The position numbers were made by a program, and so were the translations under genes. From NCBI RefSeq assembly GCF_019175285.1, contig NC_056529.1, forward strand, positions 732,455 to 796,454: DNA of 64,000 bases, written 5' to 3'. This DNA comes from Sceloporus undulatus. Taxonomy: Eukaryota; Chordata; Lepidosauria; Squamata; Phrynosomatidae. Under the pieces are notes generated by a model. It searched no databases, had not been told where the DNA came from, and saw nothing but the letters and a program-made list of their open reading frames with translations. Below, piece after piece: positions 48,581 through 59,734 of the stretch. Every line of letters begins with the position of its first letter. Within the stretch, counting starts at the first letter, position 1.

Positions 48581-51500
48581 ACCACCTGAACAACAATTTT
48601 GATCAAACTCTATTAATGGCACCATCTAAAAAGGTAATACTAGGAATTACCCTTATTTTAGTCTTTTGTTTAACATCTGCTTATATCAGAATGCTAGATT
48701 TACCAGGGTTACAACAACCTAAGAGTAATGTAGAAGAGAGAACTGTTGAAGGAAAGGAGGGTATGGATATTGATATAGACACTGAATGGAATACTGTTCA
48801 GGGAGCACCGATAAGAGTTGTGCGGGGCATGGGGAGATATAGCGTTAACAGGCTGACCAAATTTTTTTTTTTAAAGAAGACGAGATCGATGCTTAATATC
48901 CATCCCGTCTTCCAGTCACCCTGTTAGCCCGAAACTGCCGAGGATCGTCCCAAACATACCACAGACTCTTACCTTGCTCCTATGTAATGCTAGATCGGTG
49001 AAAAATAAATCCCATGTTTTATACGACCTACTTGATGGGAAGACTCCCGACCTAGCTTGTATCACCAAGACCTGGCTGGGGGAGGATAGTTGTGTGACCT
49101 TGGCTAAAACTCTCCCAGCCGGATATGTAGTAAAGGAGCAGGTTAGAGAAAGTGGGCGAGGGGGAGGTGTGGCCTTGGTCCATAAAAGTCACATCACCTT
49201 GACCAGAAATCCAGTTCCAAAACTGAGACACATCGAGTGTATCTACCTGACCCTAAGGGCCAAAGACAATCTGGGGGTTCTGTTGGTCTACTGTCCACCC
49301 CGTAGCCTCCCTGGCTGAGCTGACACAGCTGGTCTCTGAGCTGGTGTTGGAGTCCCCCAGGCTTTTAGTCCTGGGGGACCTCAACATCCCCTTCAAGGCC
49401 GGCTCATCAGAGCTAACAGGTGCCGCTCAGCAGTTCATGGATTCCATGACAGCCATGGGCCTGTCTCAATTGGTCATGGGTCCAACACATTGTGCTGGTA
49501 ATATGCTTGATGTGGTCTTCAGTACGGACCGAGAATGTCCGTGGGCGGAAGTTAATGGTATTTCCCCCCTGTCATGGATGGACCATTTTCTGGTTGAGGT
49601 AGGACTAAAGGCCATAATCCAAAAACCCCCGGGGGTGGAGGGCCTATTAGAATGGCCTGCCCTTGAAGGCTGATGGAACCCAAAAGGTTCCAAGAAGCCT
49701 TAGAGGGAATTATGTTTGGGAACGATGGCAACTCTGTTGAAACCCTGGTTAATAACTGGAACAACAATTTTACTGGGGTTATCGACAGTATCGCTCCTGA
49801 GAGTCCTTACCAGTCTGCTCCTAATAAAAGACCGTGGTATACAGAAGATCTACGCCAGATGAAGTGGGCTGCGCAACGACTAGAGCACTACTGGCGGAAC
49901 ATCAGCGCATATCCGATAAGACACTCCATGAGAACATGTTACGTTCCTATGGAGTGGCAGTCGATGCAGCAAGGAATTCTTTCTGTGCTGCTCGGATTGC
50001 ATCGGCAGAATCTCATCCAGCAGAGCTGTTCAGGGTAGTCAAGGAATTAACTCAAACTCCTGACACCCTTTATTAGAGTCAACTACTGCCTGCTGTGACG
50101 CTTTTAACAACTTTTTTGCCAATAAAATCTCTCGGATAAGGGCTGATCTCGACACCAGTGTTATAGCAGAACCACGACAAGAGGTGTCCAGTGCCTCTGG
50201 TAACAAGGTTATACTGGATCGCTTTGAGTTTGTAAATACCGAGGATGTGGACAAGCTTCTTGGCTGTGTAAGAAGGACGACTTACCCTCTCGACCCTTGC
50301 CTATCTTGGCTGACCGTTCAGGGAGGGGATGTAATAACAATCTCATTACTTCATATAATTAATTCATCCCTACAGGAGGGTTCATTTCCATCAGCCTTAA
50401 AACAAGCCATAGTGAAACCTATTCTGAAGAAACCCTCTCTTGATCTCCTACAAATGAGTAACTACAGACCGGTCTCTTTATTACCTTTTTTGGGCAGGGT
50501 GTTTGAGAGGGCAGTCGCCTTCCAACTCCAAGCTGTCTTGGATGAAACTGATTATCTGGACCCATTTCAAACTGGCTTCAGGGCGGGGTTCGGAGTTGAG
50601 ACTGCCATGGTCGCCCTAGTCGATGATCTCCATCTGGGCATCGATGGGGGAAGTGTGACCCTGCTGGTGCTCTTGGACATCTCAGCGGCCTTTGATACCA
50701 TCGACCATGGTATCCTTCTGGAATGCCTGAGAGAGTTGGGTATCGGTGGCACTGCGCTCCAGTGGCTCCGGTCCTACCTCTCGGGAAGATTCTAGATGGT
50801 GAGGCTGAGGGACTGTTGCTCTCATCAAAGAGAGCTAACATCTGGTGTCCCTCAGGGTGCCATCCTGTCCCCCATGCTGTTTAATATTTACATGAAGCCG
50901 CTGGGAGAGATTATCCGAAGACATGGAGCTCGGTGTTATCAGTATGCTGATGACACCCAGATCTATCTCTCCATGTCTCCGACTGATACAGTGACTAAGG
51001 ATGGCACCTCTCCTCTGGACTCCTGCCTCGAGTCAGTAATGGGCTGGATGAGGGAAAACAAACTCAAGTTGAATCCAGAGAAAACAGAGGTGCTCGTGAT
51101 AGGTACCCCAAATCCAGACAGAGGAATTTGTCACCCGGTCCTGGATGGGGTCACACATCCCCTGAAGGACAAAGTTCGCAGTTTGGGAGTACTCCTGGAT
51201 TCATCCTTACAGTTATCATCCCAAGTGGATGCAATGGCCAGGAGTGCTTGGTACCAGCTTCGGCTGATACACCAACTGCGTCCCTGTCTGGACCGAAAGG
51301 ACCTTGAAACAATATTACACGCACTGGTAACCTCTCGCTTGGATTTCTGTAATGCGCTCTACATGGGGCTACCTTTGTACCAGGTTCGGAAGCTTCAATT
51401 CATACAAAATGCTGCAGCCAGATTAGTCACTGGGACCCCAAGAGCAGATCATATAACCCTAGTATTAAAAACTCTTCATTGGCTGCCAATTAGCTTCCGG

Positions 51501-52085
51501 GCTCAATACAAAGTGTTGGTTATTACCTATAAAGTCCTACATGGCTTGGGCTCGAGTTACTTGAGGGAGCACCTCTCCCTACATAATCCGCCCCACACAC
51601 TCAGAACAACAGGCAAATATCTATTGGAATACCCTAGGGTGAGACTGTCTGTAACTCACCAACGAGCATTTACATCTGTTGCGCCTGCATGTTGGAATGG
51701 ACTCCCTGAGAAGATTCGTCTTAGCTCTTCCTTGGAAGTTTTTAAGAAAGCGTTGAAGACTTACTATTCCGCTTGGCATATCCCCCTGATCCTTCATAGA
51801 GATAATTATCCTCCTACCCCATCATCCTCCAATGTTATGAGTATTTGTGATGATAATTTGTAATTATGAGATTGTAAGATGTGAGATTGTGAGTTTTTTA
51901 TTTGTTTTTATAGAATGTTTTTATATGAGGTTTTTAGTGGAATGCTTTTTACTGTATTTTATGCTGTAATACGATGTGTTGTACATCTTATTTGCCTGTG
52001 AACCACTTTGATCTCCCAGGAAAAGCAGTATAAAAATAAAGATTTATTATATTATTATTATTACAGTATTATTATTAGTAGTAGT
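48577..52085 (+). mobile_element. Near-complete L2-type LINE
   Basis: The order is: a short 5' region with a frame of uncertain nature (48590-48927), an APE-type endonuclease (48974-49670: NARSVKNKSHVLYDLL, GGGVALVHKS, GDLNIPFKA, SWMDHFLVE), then reverse transcriptase (50184-51863: NYRPVSLLPFLGRVFERAV, LLDISAAFDTIDHGIL, TSGVPQGAILSPMLFNIYM, the catalytic YADDTQIYL, and the C-terminal RAFTSVAPACWNGLPEKIR). The 3' end reads GTGAACCACTTTGATCTCCCAGG...ATAAAGATTTATTATATTATTATT. The endonuclease catalytic Glu is replaced (ITKTWL where the family has TETWL), frames shift near 49318 and 49673-50180, and an in-frame TAG stands at 50793-50795. The copy is therefore dead. It belongs to the L2 side of the CR1/Jockey group. 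Confidence 0.93.
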
Positions 52086-52175
52086 AGTATAATGGGACGG
52101 CACAGGGGACCACAATCTCCATGAGATATGAGGGGTGCAGAACACCCCACAATTCAAAAAACCCTCACCAGAGGG
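52086..52175 (+). repeat. Tandem repeat, rest of the third unit after the LINE
   Basis: TAATGGGACGGCACAGGGGACCACAATCTCCATGAGATATGAGGGGTGCAG...CACCCCACAATTCAAA matches the end of the 48045-48488 units. Confidence 0.85.
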
Positions 52176-52809
52176 TAACGTTCTCAGGCTTCGATGGGCT
52201 TTTGTGCCAAGGCTGAGAACTCATCGCTTCCCTGCCAGGACATGAAGCCAAGTTCACCTCACAGCATCTTCCTAGCAGAACAAGGCTCTTCTGGTGTCTG
52301 TGTGGAGCCTGGTTAGTCATCCAAATCGCTGATGCGCAGCTGACGGAAGCAGCGCACATGGGCAACCTCAGCCGCCTGCAAACGGAGCTGCCTGTGGTGC
52401 AGCCTTGGCCTCACGGTGCATGCCCACCAGCTCAGATCTTCTGCTCCAGCGGCTCTCTGTGGGCAGGTGCCCAGCCTGGAAACAGCCAGGAGAAAATGTT
52501 CTCTAACCATTAGCCCTCTTTCTATGACTTTATTCCAGGCAGTCTGAAAGGCAAGCCAGTCTGAGGTCTTCAGGGGAAGCTCTCCTCTCCTGAAGCCCCA
52601 TTGCCTTCCCAGGCATTCCTGGTGGGACTTCGGGATAAAGGCTTTGGGACTGCAGCCTTAAAGGAGCTAAGATGGTTCCCTCCTTGCTCTCTTTCTCTTT
52701 GCAAATCAAAACCTTTTTTTATTCTGACAGGCTTTTGAGGAATTGACTGCAACAGACCTTTCATAATGTGCCGTCTTCTTGATTTTCTGCCTCTTACAGC
52801 TCTTCCATA

Positions 52810-52925
52810 ACGCAGAAATCAAGCAGTTTGACACCACATTAACTGCCATGATTCCATCCTTTGGAGTACTGGGATTTGTAGCTTGGTGAGATACTCTGCC
52901 TGGTCTGTGAGAGAGCTCTGGTGCC
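52810..52925 (+). repeat. Palindromic MITE family 3, half copy
   Basis: GCAGAAATCAAGCAGTTTGACACCACATTAACTGCCATGATTCC...GGGATTTGTAGCTTGGTGAGA. Confidence 0.85.
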
Positions 52926-52959
52926 TCCTCCAAATCCTAGGATTCTGTAGTGGGGGTTT

Positions 52960-53132
52960 TAAAATGGTTTTAATTCTGAAGGTTGTTTCATTGCATGTTC
53001 GAGGTTGTAGTTTTTAAGTATATTAGACGATGGCTTTGCATGCATTTTGATCAGTATCGGCTTGGATGTTTTGCAAGCCATCTTGAGTCCCAGGGTAAAA
53101 GCAAGATATAAATAAAATAAAATAAAAATAAT
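52960..53132 (+). repeat. L2-type LINE 3' tail
   Basis: GGATGTTTTGCAAGCCATCTTGAGTCCCAGGGTAAAAGCAAGATATAAATAAAATAAAATAAA. Confidence 0.75.
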
Positions 53133-53324
53133 CACCACCGTATCAAGAAGGCTGGGCACAGATATTTGTGGAGGTAAGAGCAAGAAAAAGCACTCATTCT
53201 GGGAAGTTCAGGGCACCTTCCTTGAATCAGAATACTCTGGGTACTAAGATGGGCTGCAAACCTAGACCCAAAGCTAGACCATGAACTGCGTGCACACATT
53301 TATGTATTCATCCCATGAGCCACC

Positions 53325-53535
53325 ATGGTGCAGTGGACTGATACAGTTTAAATCTGCTTTAACTGCCATGTGTCAGTCCAATGGGATTCTGAGACATGTC
53401 ATTTCTGAGCTATTTAGCTTTCTTTGTCAGAGAACTCTGGTTCCACAACCAATTGCAAATCCCAGGATTCCATAGGACGAAGCCTTAGTAGTCAAAGTGG
53501 TGTCAAACTGCATTAATTCTGCAGTGTGGCAGCAG
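53325..53535. mobile_element. Palindromic MITE family 3
   Basis: A decayed left arm (GATACAGTTTAAATCTGCTTTAACTGCCATG) and a clearer right arm (AAATCCCAGGATTCCATAGG...GTCAAAGTGGTGTCAAACTGCATTAATTCTGCAGTGTGG). Confidence 0.85.
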
Positions 53536-53777
53536 CTGAAACCTTGGAGTTTATCAGACAAGGGAAATTGGAAGTATAATCCAATGGCAATCCGAACGCA
53601 ATCATGGGGTTTCACGTTATTGCGTCATAGACTACCACACACAAATTCGGGCAGTGGCTTGCTATTTTTGGGCAATAAGAAGCCAGTTCAAACACAATTC
53701 AAATTCACATAAATTTGCTGAACTAGCGAATTCATGTGAATGCATTCTGGCCTCACTTTCTTTTCATTCAAAATTAA

Positions 53778-54147
53778 GGCGGGTTACAGACCGCCCTCAA
53801 GCGGCCGTTCTCCTGCCGCCACCATTCGCTGTGGAGGGAAGCCCCAGCGGCCAGACCGTGAGGCTTCCTGGCGCAGCGAAAAAGGAGCGCCGAAATGACG
53901 CTCCTTTTCAAAACGCGGAAGTGGCGCCGCGAGGGGTGAAGCGCGCCCTCGCGGCGTCACTTATGCTGTGACATGTCTGGACGCTATGCATCCAAGACGT
54001 CAAAATGGGCGCCGCCATTTACGACATGCTCCGCGCGTGTTGGGGCCGGGGCCAGTTAGGAAGGGGCGACTCTTCCTAACCCTACCACTCCCCTTCCTAA
54101 CCCTAGCACGCACGGAGTGCATCGTAAGTGGCGGTTTGTAACCCGCC
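53778..54147. mobile_element. GC-rich non-autonomous DNA transposon
   Basis: The 370-bp block has inverted ends GGCGGGTTACAGACCGCC and GGCGGTTTGTAACCCGCC and a very CpG-rich interior quite unlike the flanking DNA. No transposase frame is visible. The end motif is closely like that of the foldback MITEs. Confidence 0.8.
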
Positions 54148-54304
54148 CAAGAGAAATTCCTCCCATGTGATAAACTCCCAGGTCAAGAAAATCCCAGGAT
54201 AGGTCAACCTGAAAGAGCATAACAACAAACCCAAGGAGCTGTCCATGTTATTTCAGCACCTTGGTGCTTAAAAAATGCTAGCCAAGGCTAGTTAAACCCT
54301 TGTA

Positions 54305-54482
54305 GTTGTTGTGAGCCTTCAAGTGATTTCCAACTTAAGATGGCCCTAAGGTGAACCTATCATGGGGTTTTGGGTGCTGATATGGTGTGCCTTGCCCAAG
54401 TTCACCCAATGGGTTTCCATGAGAATTGAACCCTGATCTCTAGGGTCATTGTCCAGCGCTCAGACCACTATGGCAGGCTAGA
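54305..54482 (-). repeat. tRNA-derived SINE
   Basis: GTAGTTGTTGTGAGCCTTCAAGTGATTTCC...GTGCCTTGCCCAAG...GAATTGAACCCTGATCTC...CTCAGACCACTATGG. Confidence 0.9.
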
Positions 54483-54954
54483 TTCTATCCCAATCCTTCC
54501 TGCATTTGGGGCAAATCAGTCCCCCATAGTTCAGTCTAAAATCCAGAGCAATTTGTGGCCTCTGGCATCCTCTTTATGCATTAGGTTTTCAGGACTCACG
54601 CTGTTCTGTAAAAGCTTTCCTTCTCCTTGAGCAATTTTCTCTTCTGTTGCTGGTGATTAGCTTTTTGTCTAACAAGCATCTCCAGGATGGGATTTTAGAA
54701 CCGACGGTGGCCAGGAAGGCTCAGATCCTACAAGAATGGCATCCCATATGGGACTGGAAGGACGGAAAGTTTCTGATTTCCTCTCAGGTGGGCTTCTTTA
54801 CTTCTACTTTTGCTTCTCCAGTTTGTGGGGGTCAGAGGTTCTGGTGTGGTGGGAGATCTAAACTGCCACCTTTGCAGGACATTTGGGGGTACTTTTGGAT
54901 TTTTGTCATGCGACAAGTTGATAGAATATCCCACACCCGCTGAAAAACCTTTTT

Positions 54955-55150
54955 GGGATTTACTTATTTATTTATTTCATTTATATGCTGCCTTTCTCCC
55001 TGGAGGGACCCAAGGCGGCTCAAAGACAAAATATTTAAAATCTCAGTTAAATGCAAAACGATTAAAAACACCTATGCACAACATAAAATCACATAAAAAT
55101 ATACAAAAGTTGAAAACATAACTAAAGCCCACCTGCTCCATAAAACCCAC
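54955..55150 (-). repeat. L2-type LINE 3' region
   Basis: TTATTTATTTATTTCATTTATATGCTGCCTTTCTCCCTGGAGGGACCCAAGGCGGCTCAAAGAC, the complement of the L2-type end, followed by AAATGCAAAACGATTAAAAAC. Confidence 0.75.
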
Positions 55151-55372
55151 CCGGCTATGAATGATATACCAAATGCCTGCCTGCGTTGGGCTGTGGGTTT
55201 TATTGGTATTCCCAGGGGGACTTCAGAGGTTTGGAAAATAAGAACTTGCGCACTGAAAAATGAAAATAAGACTTGCACATGAGCTTGCACACTGCTTGCA
55301 AGCAGCACTTTCCCTTCTCTGTCCTATCCCAAATCCCCCAACAGATTAGTTTTTTCTTAAAGGGCTAAAAAA

Positions 55373-55548
55373 ACTAGTGTAGTGGTATAAGCGTTGGACT
55401 ATGGCTCTGGATTCGACTCCCATTCTCCCTGCCTCAGCGGAAGGCCATGGCAAAGCTCCTCTGAACAAACCTTTCCAAGAAAACCCCACAATAGGGTCTC
55501 CTTAAGGTTGCCATAATTTGGAAACGACTTGAAGACAAACAACACAGG
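55373..55548 (+). repeat. tRNA-derived SINE
   Basis: A box TAGTGTAGTGGTATAAGCGTTGGACTATGG; the B box region is partly deleted (GGATTCGACTCCC); the end is GAAACGACTTGAAGACAAACAACAC. Confidence 0.9.
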
Positions 55549-56007
55549 CACCCTGAAAAGTGTGGCGGGAAGGAATGGGACAACGGAGGTGAAAGTGCCT
55601 TCCCTGGTTGTGTTTGTTTGTGTACATTTTCTTCTCCCAGCCCAGGCAGCAAAAGGAGCCACTGTGAGCCCGTGTTTCTCTACAAGTGATCTAGGAGCTG
55701 CCAATGGCCCTAATTGATGAATGGGGCAGCCTCTGCTTTTGCTCAGAGAGTGCCAGCCTCACCTGTGGGTGATTTATGGCCGGACGGTGGCTGCCCATTA
55801 GGAAAGGCCATTAGAGGGGTGGATGTTGGCCTAATAGGCAGATGTCTCTGGCACCTGCGTGTCTGCCACAGAATACGTGTCTCTCCTCTTGGGGCAGTCT
55901 GCATTGTGCATTTGCCACTGGGAAGATGGGTTCTGCAGTCCTTGTTAGAATCCAGACCAGCTGCCTAGCAGGGTTCATTTGTATTTGTATTCGTGTGCTT
56001 GTTAGAT

Positions 56008-56135
56008 TGTTGTTGCTATGTGCCTTCAAGCCTTTATGGAGACTCTGAGGCGAACCTATCATGGGTTTTTCTTGGCAAGGTTTGTTCATTTGCAAAGTTT
56101 AGAGAGTGTGACTTGCCCAAGGTTAGCCAATGGTT
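56008..56135 (-). repeat. tRNA-derived SINE, 3' half
   Basis: TTGTTGTTGCTATGTGCCTTCAAG...TGGGTTTTTCTTGGCAAGG...AGAGAGTGTGACTTGCCCAAGG. Confidence 0.88.
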
Positions 56136-56297
56136 GACTTACTCTTCAACAATTGGGTCAGTGGGATCATATTATAACACCGGTTAACACCTTCTAAAGG
56201 TGCTTTTGGGCAGTTTATCCCATCTCCTATCTGGTTCTCAGCCTGCATGTTCCCTGTTCCAAATCTCCCTCCAACATTTATAGGATCACAAGGTTTT

Positions 56298-56412
56298 CTG
56301 GGGCTGAGAGGCTGTGAATTGTCCAGGTTTCCATGGCCAAGTGGAGAATCGAACCCTGATCTCCAGAGTCCTAGTCTCCCTATGCTCAAATCATTGCACC
56401 ATTCTGGTACTT
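56298..56412 (-). repeat. tRNA-derived SINE, 5' half
   Basis: GGGGCTGAGAGGCTGTGAATTG...GAGAATCGAACCCTGATCTCCAGAG...CTCAAATCATTGCACCATTCTGG. Confidence 0.88.
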
Positions 56413-56599
56413 GCTAGATATCTTTGTGTATTAACATGGCAGTTTTGAGGCTGGAGAAAGAGATGAGAAGGGATTTGGGGAGTCAATTTTGCTCTGACCC
56501 TGAGCTTCATGTACATTTCCCAGAGCTGTACATGGGTCATATTTGTGCATTTTGCTTCTGCAAACAGTTTATTCTTGCAACCTGTCTTCCTTTGGCTTT

Positions 56600-56955
56600 G
56601 CCAAAGGTTAAGAGGTGATATGATAGCCCTGTTTAAATATTTGAAGGGATGTCATATTTAGGAGGGAGCAAGCTTGTTTTCTGCTGCTCCAGAGACTAGG
56701 ACTCTGAGCAATGGATGCAAGCTACAGGAAAAGAGATTCCACCTCAACATTAGGAGGAATTTCCTGACAGTAAGGGCTGTTCGACAGTGGAACACACTTC
56801 CTCAGAGTGTAGTGGATTCTCCCTCCTTGGAGGTCTTCAAACGGAGGCTGGATGGCCATCTGTCGGGGATGCTTTGATCTGGATTTCCTGCATGGTAGGG
56901 GGTTGGACTGGATGGCCTTTGTGGTCTCTTCCAGCTCTATGATTCTATGATTGCT
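56600..56955 (+). mobile_element. CR1 LINE 3' end
   Basis: Encodes SNGCKLQEKRFHLNIRRNFL, TVRAVRQWNTLPQSVVDSPS and LEVFKRRLDGHLSGML, then a short 3' UTR ending in the CR1 octamer pattern CTATGATTCTATGATT. The last 67 codons are open, so this copy is younger than the other CR1 pieces. Confidence 0.95.
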
Positions 56956-57479
56956 GGGGGCATGCACCCATTTAGCCAGCAAAAGTGGGATTGGACTGAT
57001 GTCCAGGGATAGTCTGAATAGAATTGGTGTGACTTAGGGGCCCATGGCCCTTGAAGGGATGCTGGGCCCCATCAGCAGAAGAGAAGAGAAGCGCAAAGCG
57101 GTGCCAAGCGGCTGCGTCAAAGGCGCTTCCCTCGGTGCCAAGGCTTTGCTTGGGTCCCTGCCCTATTATTAGTCTTTTCCTGTGTTTCCCCCTCTGCCTC
57201 CCTCTTTCTGCCACCCTCACCCTTTTATGAAGGACTCCTGTTGCTATGGAAATGCTGATGTCATTAATATGATAAAGTCAGCGTTTATTATAATGTTTGG
57301 AAATGCCAGCCCAGTGGGGGATTCTTGGCACTTGGCAGGGCTTGCAATGGTGAAAGGAAGAGGTCGGAAGAGCCACACAGAGAGCAGGTGGCATCCTCAA
57401 TGAAGGGTTTTGGAGGAGCCTCTGTTGGGAGCTGGAGGCTGGAAGAATTGATCCATTGTGCCCCTCAATAGAAGCCAGG

Positions 57480-57605
57480 GTGGTATAGTGGCTTGGGACC
57501 TGAGACCTGGCTTCAAATCCCCACCCAGCCAAGATTCGAATGGCTGCTCAGCCATGGAAACCTACTGGATAACTTTGGGCAGCTCACAGTCTTCTCAGAA
57601 TAATA
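57480..57605 (+). repeat. tRNA-derived SINE, 5' half
   Basis: GTGGTATAGTGGCTTGGGACCTGAG, GGCTTCAAATCCCC, CAGCCATGGAAACCTACTGGA. A short internal duplication of the B-box area lies near 57525-57560. Confidence 0.85.
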
Positions 57606-57629
57606 GGGCAGTGACTTCATTTTAGACTT

Positions 57630-57848
57630 TGGTCCAAACACACTGCAGAAATAATCCAGTTTGGGGCTGCTTTAACTATCCTCAATGCTAGGGAATTCTA
57701 GGAACTGTCATTTTGTGAGACTTTTAGCCTTCTGTTTAAAGAGAGCTCTGGCGCCACAATAAACTACAGTCCCCAGGATTCCCTAGCACTGAGCCAGGGC
57801 ACTTAAAGCGGTCTTAAACAGGATCATTTCTGCAGTGTGTTTTGGGCC
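57630..57848. mobile_element. Palindromic MITE family 3, best full copy
   Basis: Ends GGTCCAAACACACTGCAGAA and its mirror TTCTGCAGTGTGTTTTGGGCC; the arms run through AATAATCCAGTTT, TTTAACT and GGGAATTCTAGGAACTGTCA on one side and ACTACAGTCCCCAGGATTCCCTAG...TTAAAGCGG on the other. Confidence 0.92.
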
Positions 57849-57854
57849 TTTGTT

Positions 57855-58048
57855 ATTGTTGTGTGCCTTTGATTCATTTCCGACATATGGCAATCTTGAG
57901 GTGACTCTGTTATTGGTTATTGGTTTGCCATTGGAATGCTCTGAGAGAGTGTGACCACTCGCCCAAAGTCACCCAGTGGGTTTGCCATGGCTGAGCAGGG
58001 ATCCAAACCCTGGTCTCCGGAGTCATAGTCCACCACCCAAACTGGCTT
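57855..58048 (-). repeat. tRNA-derived SINE
   Basis: TTATTGTTGTGTGCCTTTGATTCATTTCCGAC...AGAGAGTGTGACCACTCGCCC...GGATCCAAACCCTGGTCTCCGGAGTCATAGTCCACC. Confidence 0.9.
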
Positions 58049-58171
58049 AGGGTTTCTTTCACTACTTTCAAAATGTGCGACCCCCTCCCAGCTCCAGTTT
58101 GTGGGTCAGGGACTGTGAAGTGTGCCCCAAGGCCCTGTTGCAATGGCACCGTGGAGCAAAGCAAGTGTGGT

Positions 58172-58173
<2 letters not shown>

Positions 58174-58213
<40 letters not shown>
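58174..58213. repeat. GT microsatellite
   Basis: Twenty GT units. Confidence 0.97.
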
Positions 58214-58214
<1 letters not shown>

Positions 58215-58229
58215 GCACAAACCGGATGT

Positions 58230-58918
58230 CAGAAGTCAGTCATGGTGGGTATAATGACTGTGTTGCCTGTCAGCGGAGGCACCCTCATCAAACAGTGATT
58301 ACATGTCAAATGTTTACACTAATTGGCCCAACGCACCCATCATCCAGAGAACTGAGATGCGCTTGTTTTTGCACAGCAACACTGTGCACTTTCGGATGTG
58401 TGTCAGTTTCTTATGGCACATGCAAACTGATTTGTGGCTGCCCTCCAAGCCCAACAACGTTTGTCCCAACAACAGATTTTTCCTTTTTACATTTTACATT
58501 GGGACTGTGGAGTGCGAGCCTCTGCTTGTGGAGCTGTACAACTGACTGTGCTTTGCAACGGAAGGGCAAAGATGCAGCGTGAAATGCATTTGCAAATGTC
58601 TGTGCAAGGGCAGGCCTTGTGAACTCACATCTCAGCACGCATCCCTGTGCAAACACATCTGCGTGCACAATGGTGGCAAATGACCCGTCTCTTCCAGAAG
58701 ACTTGTCCTGACAGTTTTTAAACTGTGAATTTAGGTGTTGAGTTTTAAATGCAGACTGTTTTAAATGTCAGTTGTTTATTAATGTTTAGACCAAAGGCCA
58801 TTTGCATACAGAGTGTTAAAATACAACACAACATGTAAGAGCAGCATTATAAAAGTACCCCATAAAATAAACAGCATAGAAATCTTGCATATAAAGGATT
58901 TAAAAATCAATTTGGATT
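58230..58918. other. Intergenic sequence with no recognised gene
   Basis: Unassigned DNA between the GT array and the U2 fragment. Confidence 0.45.
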
Positions 58919-58954
58919 ATCGCTTATTGGCCTTTCGGCTAAGATCAAGTGTAG
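58919..58954 (+). pseudogene. U2 snRNA 5' fragment
   Basis: The 36 bases match the first 36 of vertebrate U2 snRNA at 33 places, including GGCTAAGATCAAGTGTAG, which holds the branch-point-pairing neighbourhood. The match then stops abruptly, so this is a truncated retro-copy and not a working U2 gene; there is no Sm site or proximal sequence element. Confidence 0.8.
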
Positions 58955-59071
58955 TTTTAAATGATATATGTCTTATTTGTCTTTTTAAACTGTTGCATGC
59001 TTTAATTAATGTGTTTTAAGTGAAATAACAAGTGGATGTTGTTCATTGGAAAAAAGTGACTTTTGTGTTAT

Positions 59072-59263
59072 ATTATGATCCTGGCGACCAGGGTTGGATT
59101 CCCTGTTCAACCACAAAACCCACTTTGGGCAAGTCACACTTTCTCAGCCTCAGAGGAAGGCAATGCCAACCCTTCTCTGAACAAATCTTGCCAAGAAAAC
59201 CCCATAATAGCGTTGCCATAAGTTGGAAATAACTTGAAGACATACAACAACAACAACAACAAA
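59072..59263 (+). repeat. tRNA-derived SINE
   Basis: GCGACCAGGGTTGGATTCCC, GGGCAAGTCACACTTTCTCAG, GCCAAGAAAACCCCATAATAG and AACTTGAAGACATACAACAACAACAAC. The A-box end is missing. Confidence 0.92.
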
Positions 59264-59734
59264 TGGGAACTTAGGCATGCCTAAGATGCTGACAGGATTC
59301 TGCCTCAGTTTTCTAGAAAGAGAAGGCCATATAAGAATGATCTCCTAAACTTAATTACCGATTCCAAAATCTTTATAAAGTAGGCCTTTGCTGACAAATG
59401 TTGCGCGTGGTGTTTATTAAATGGATGTGTTTCATTTTGAGGCGGTTCTTTTCTGACAAACACAAACACACAAAGGGAGAGAGATGCATGTGCAGGCTTT
59501 GTCGTTTGCCGCCTTTGCAACAGAAATGGGTCAGGCACAAGATTTTTTTTCACTGCTTTTGGGAAAGGAAAAAAGAAAGCAGCAGGAAGATTTAATTAGA
59601 AACAAACTCCCGCAGAGAGGAATTCACCAGGCATCTGCGCAAGTGGCACCGAGATCCTCAGAGAGGACAGAGAAGACAGTTTCCAAATGCAAAGAAAGGG
59701 ACAGAGTTACTCCAGGTGATGACCAAAGGTGTAT

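Noticed and set aside
54092-54117. Telomere-like CCTAACCCTA words
   Set aside because: Only two short words separated by other bases, inside the GC-rich transposon. Not an interstitial telomere array.
58073-58582. Cys-rich frame of 169 codons
   Set aside because: The cysteines come largely from a GT array (CVCVCV). The rest overlaps unassigned DNA with no family match.
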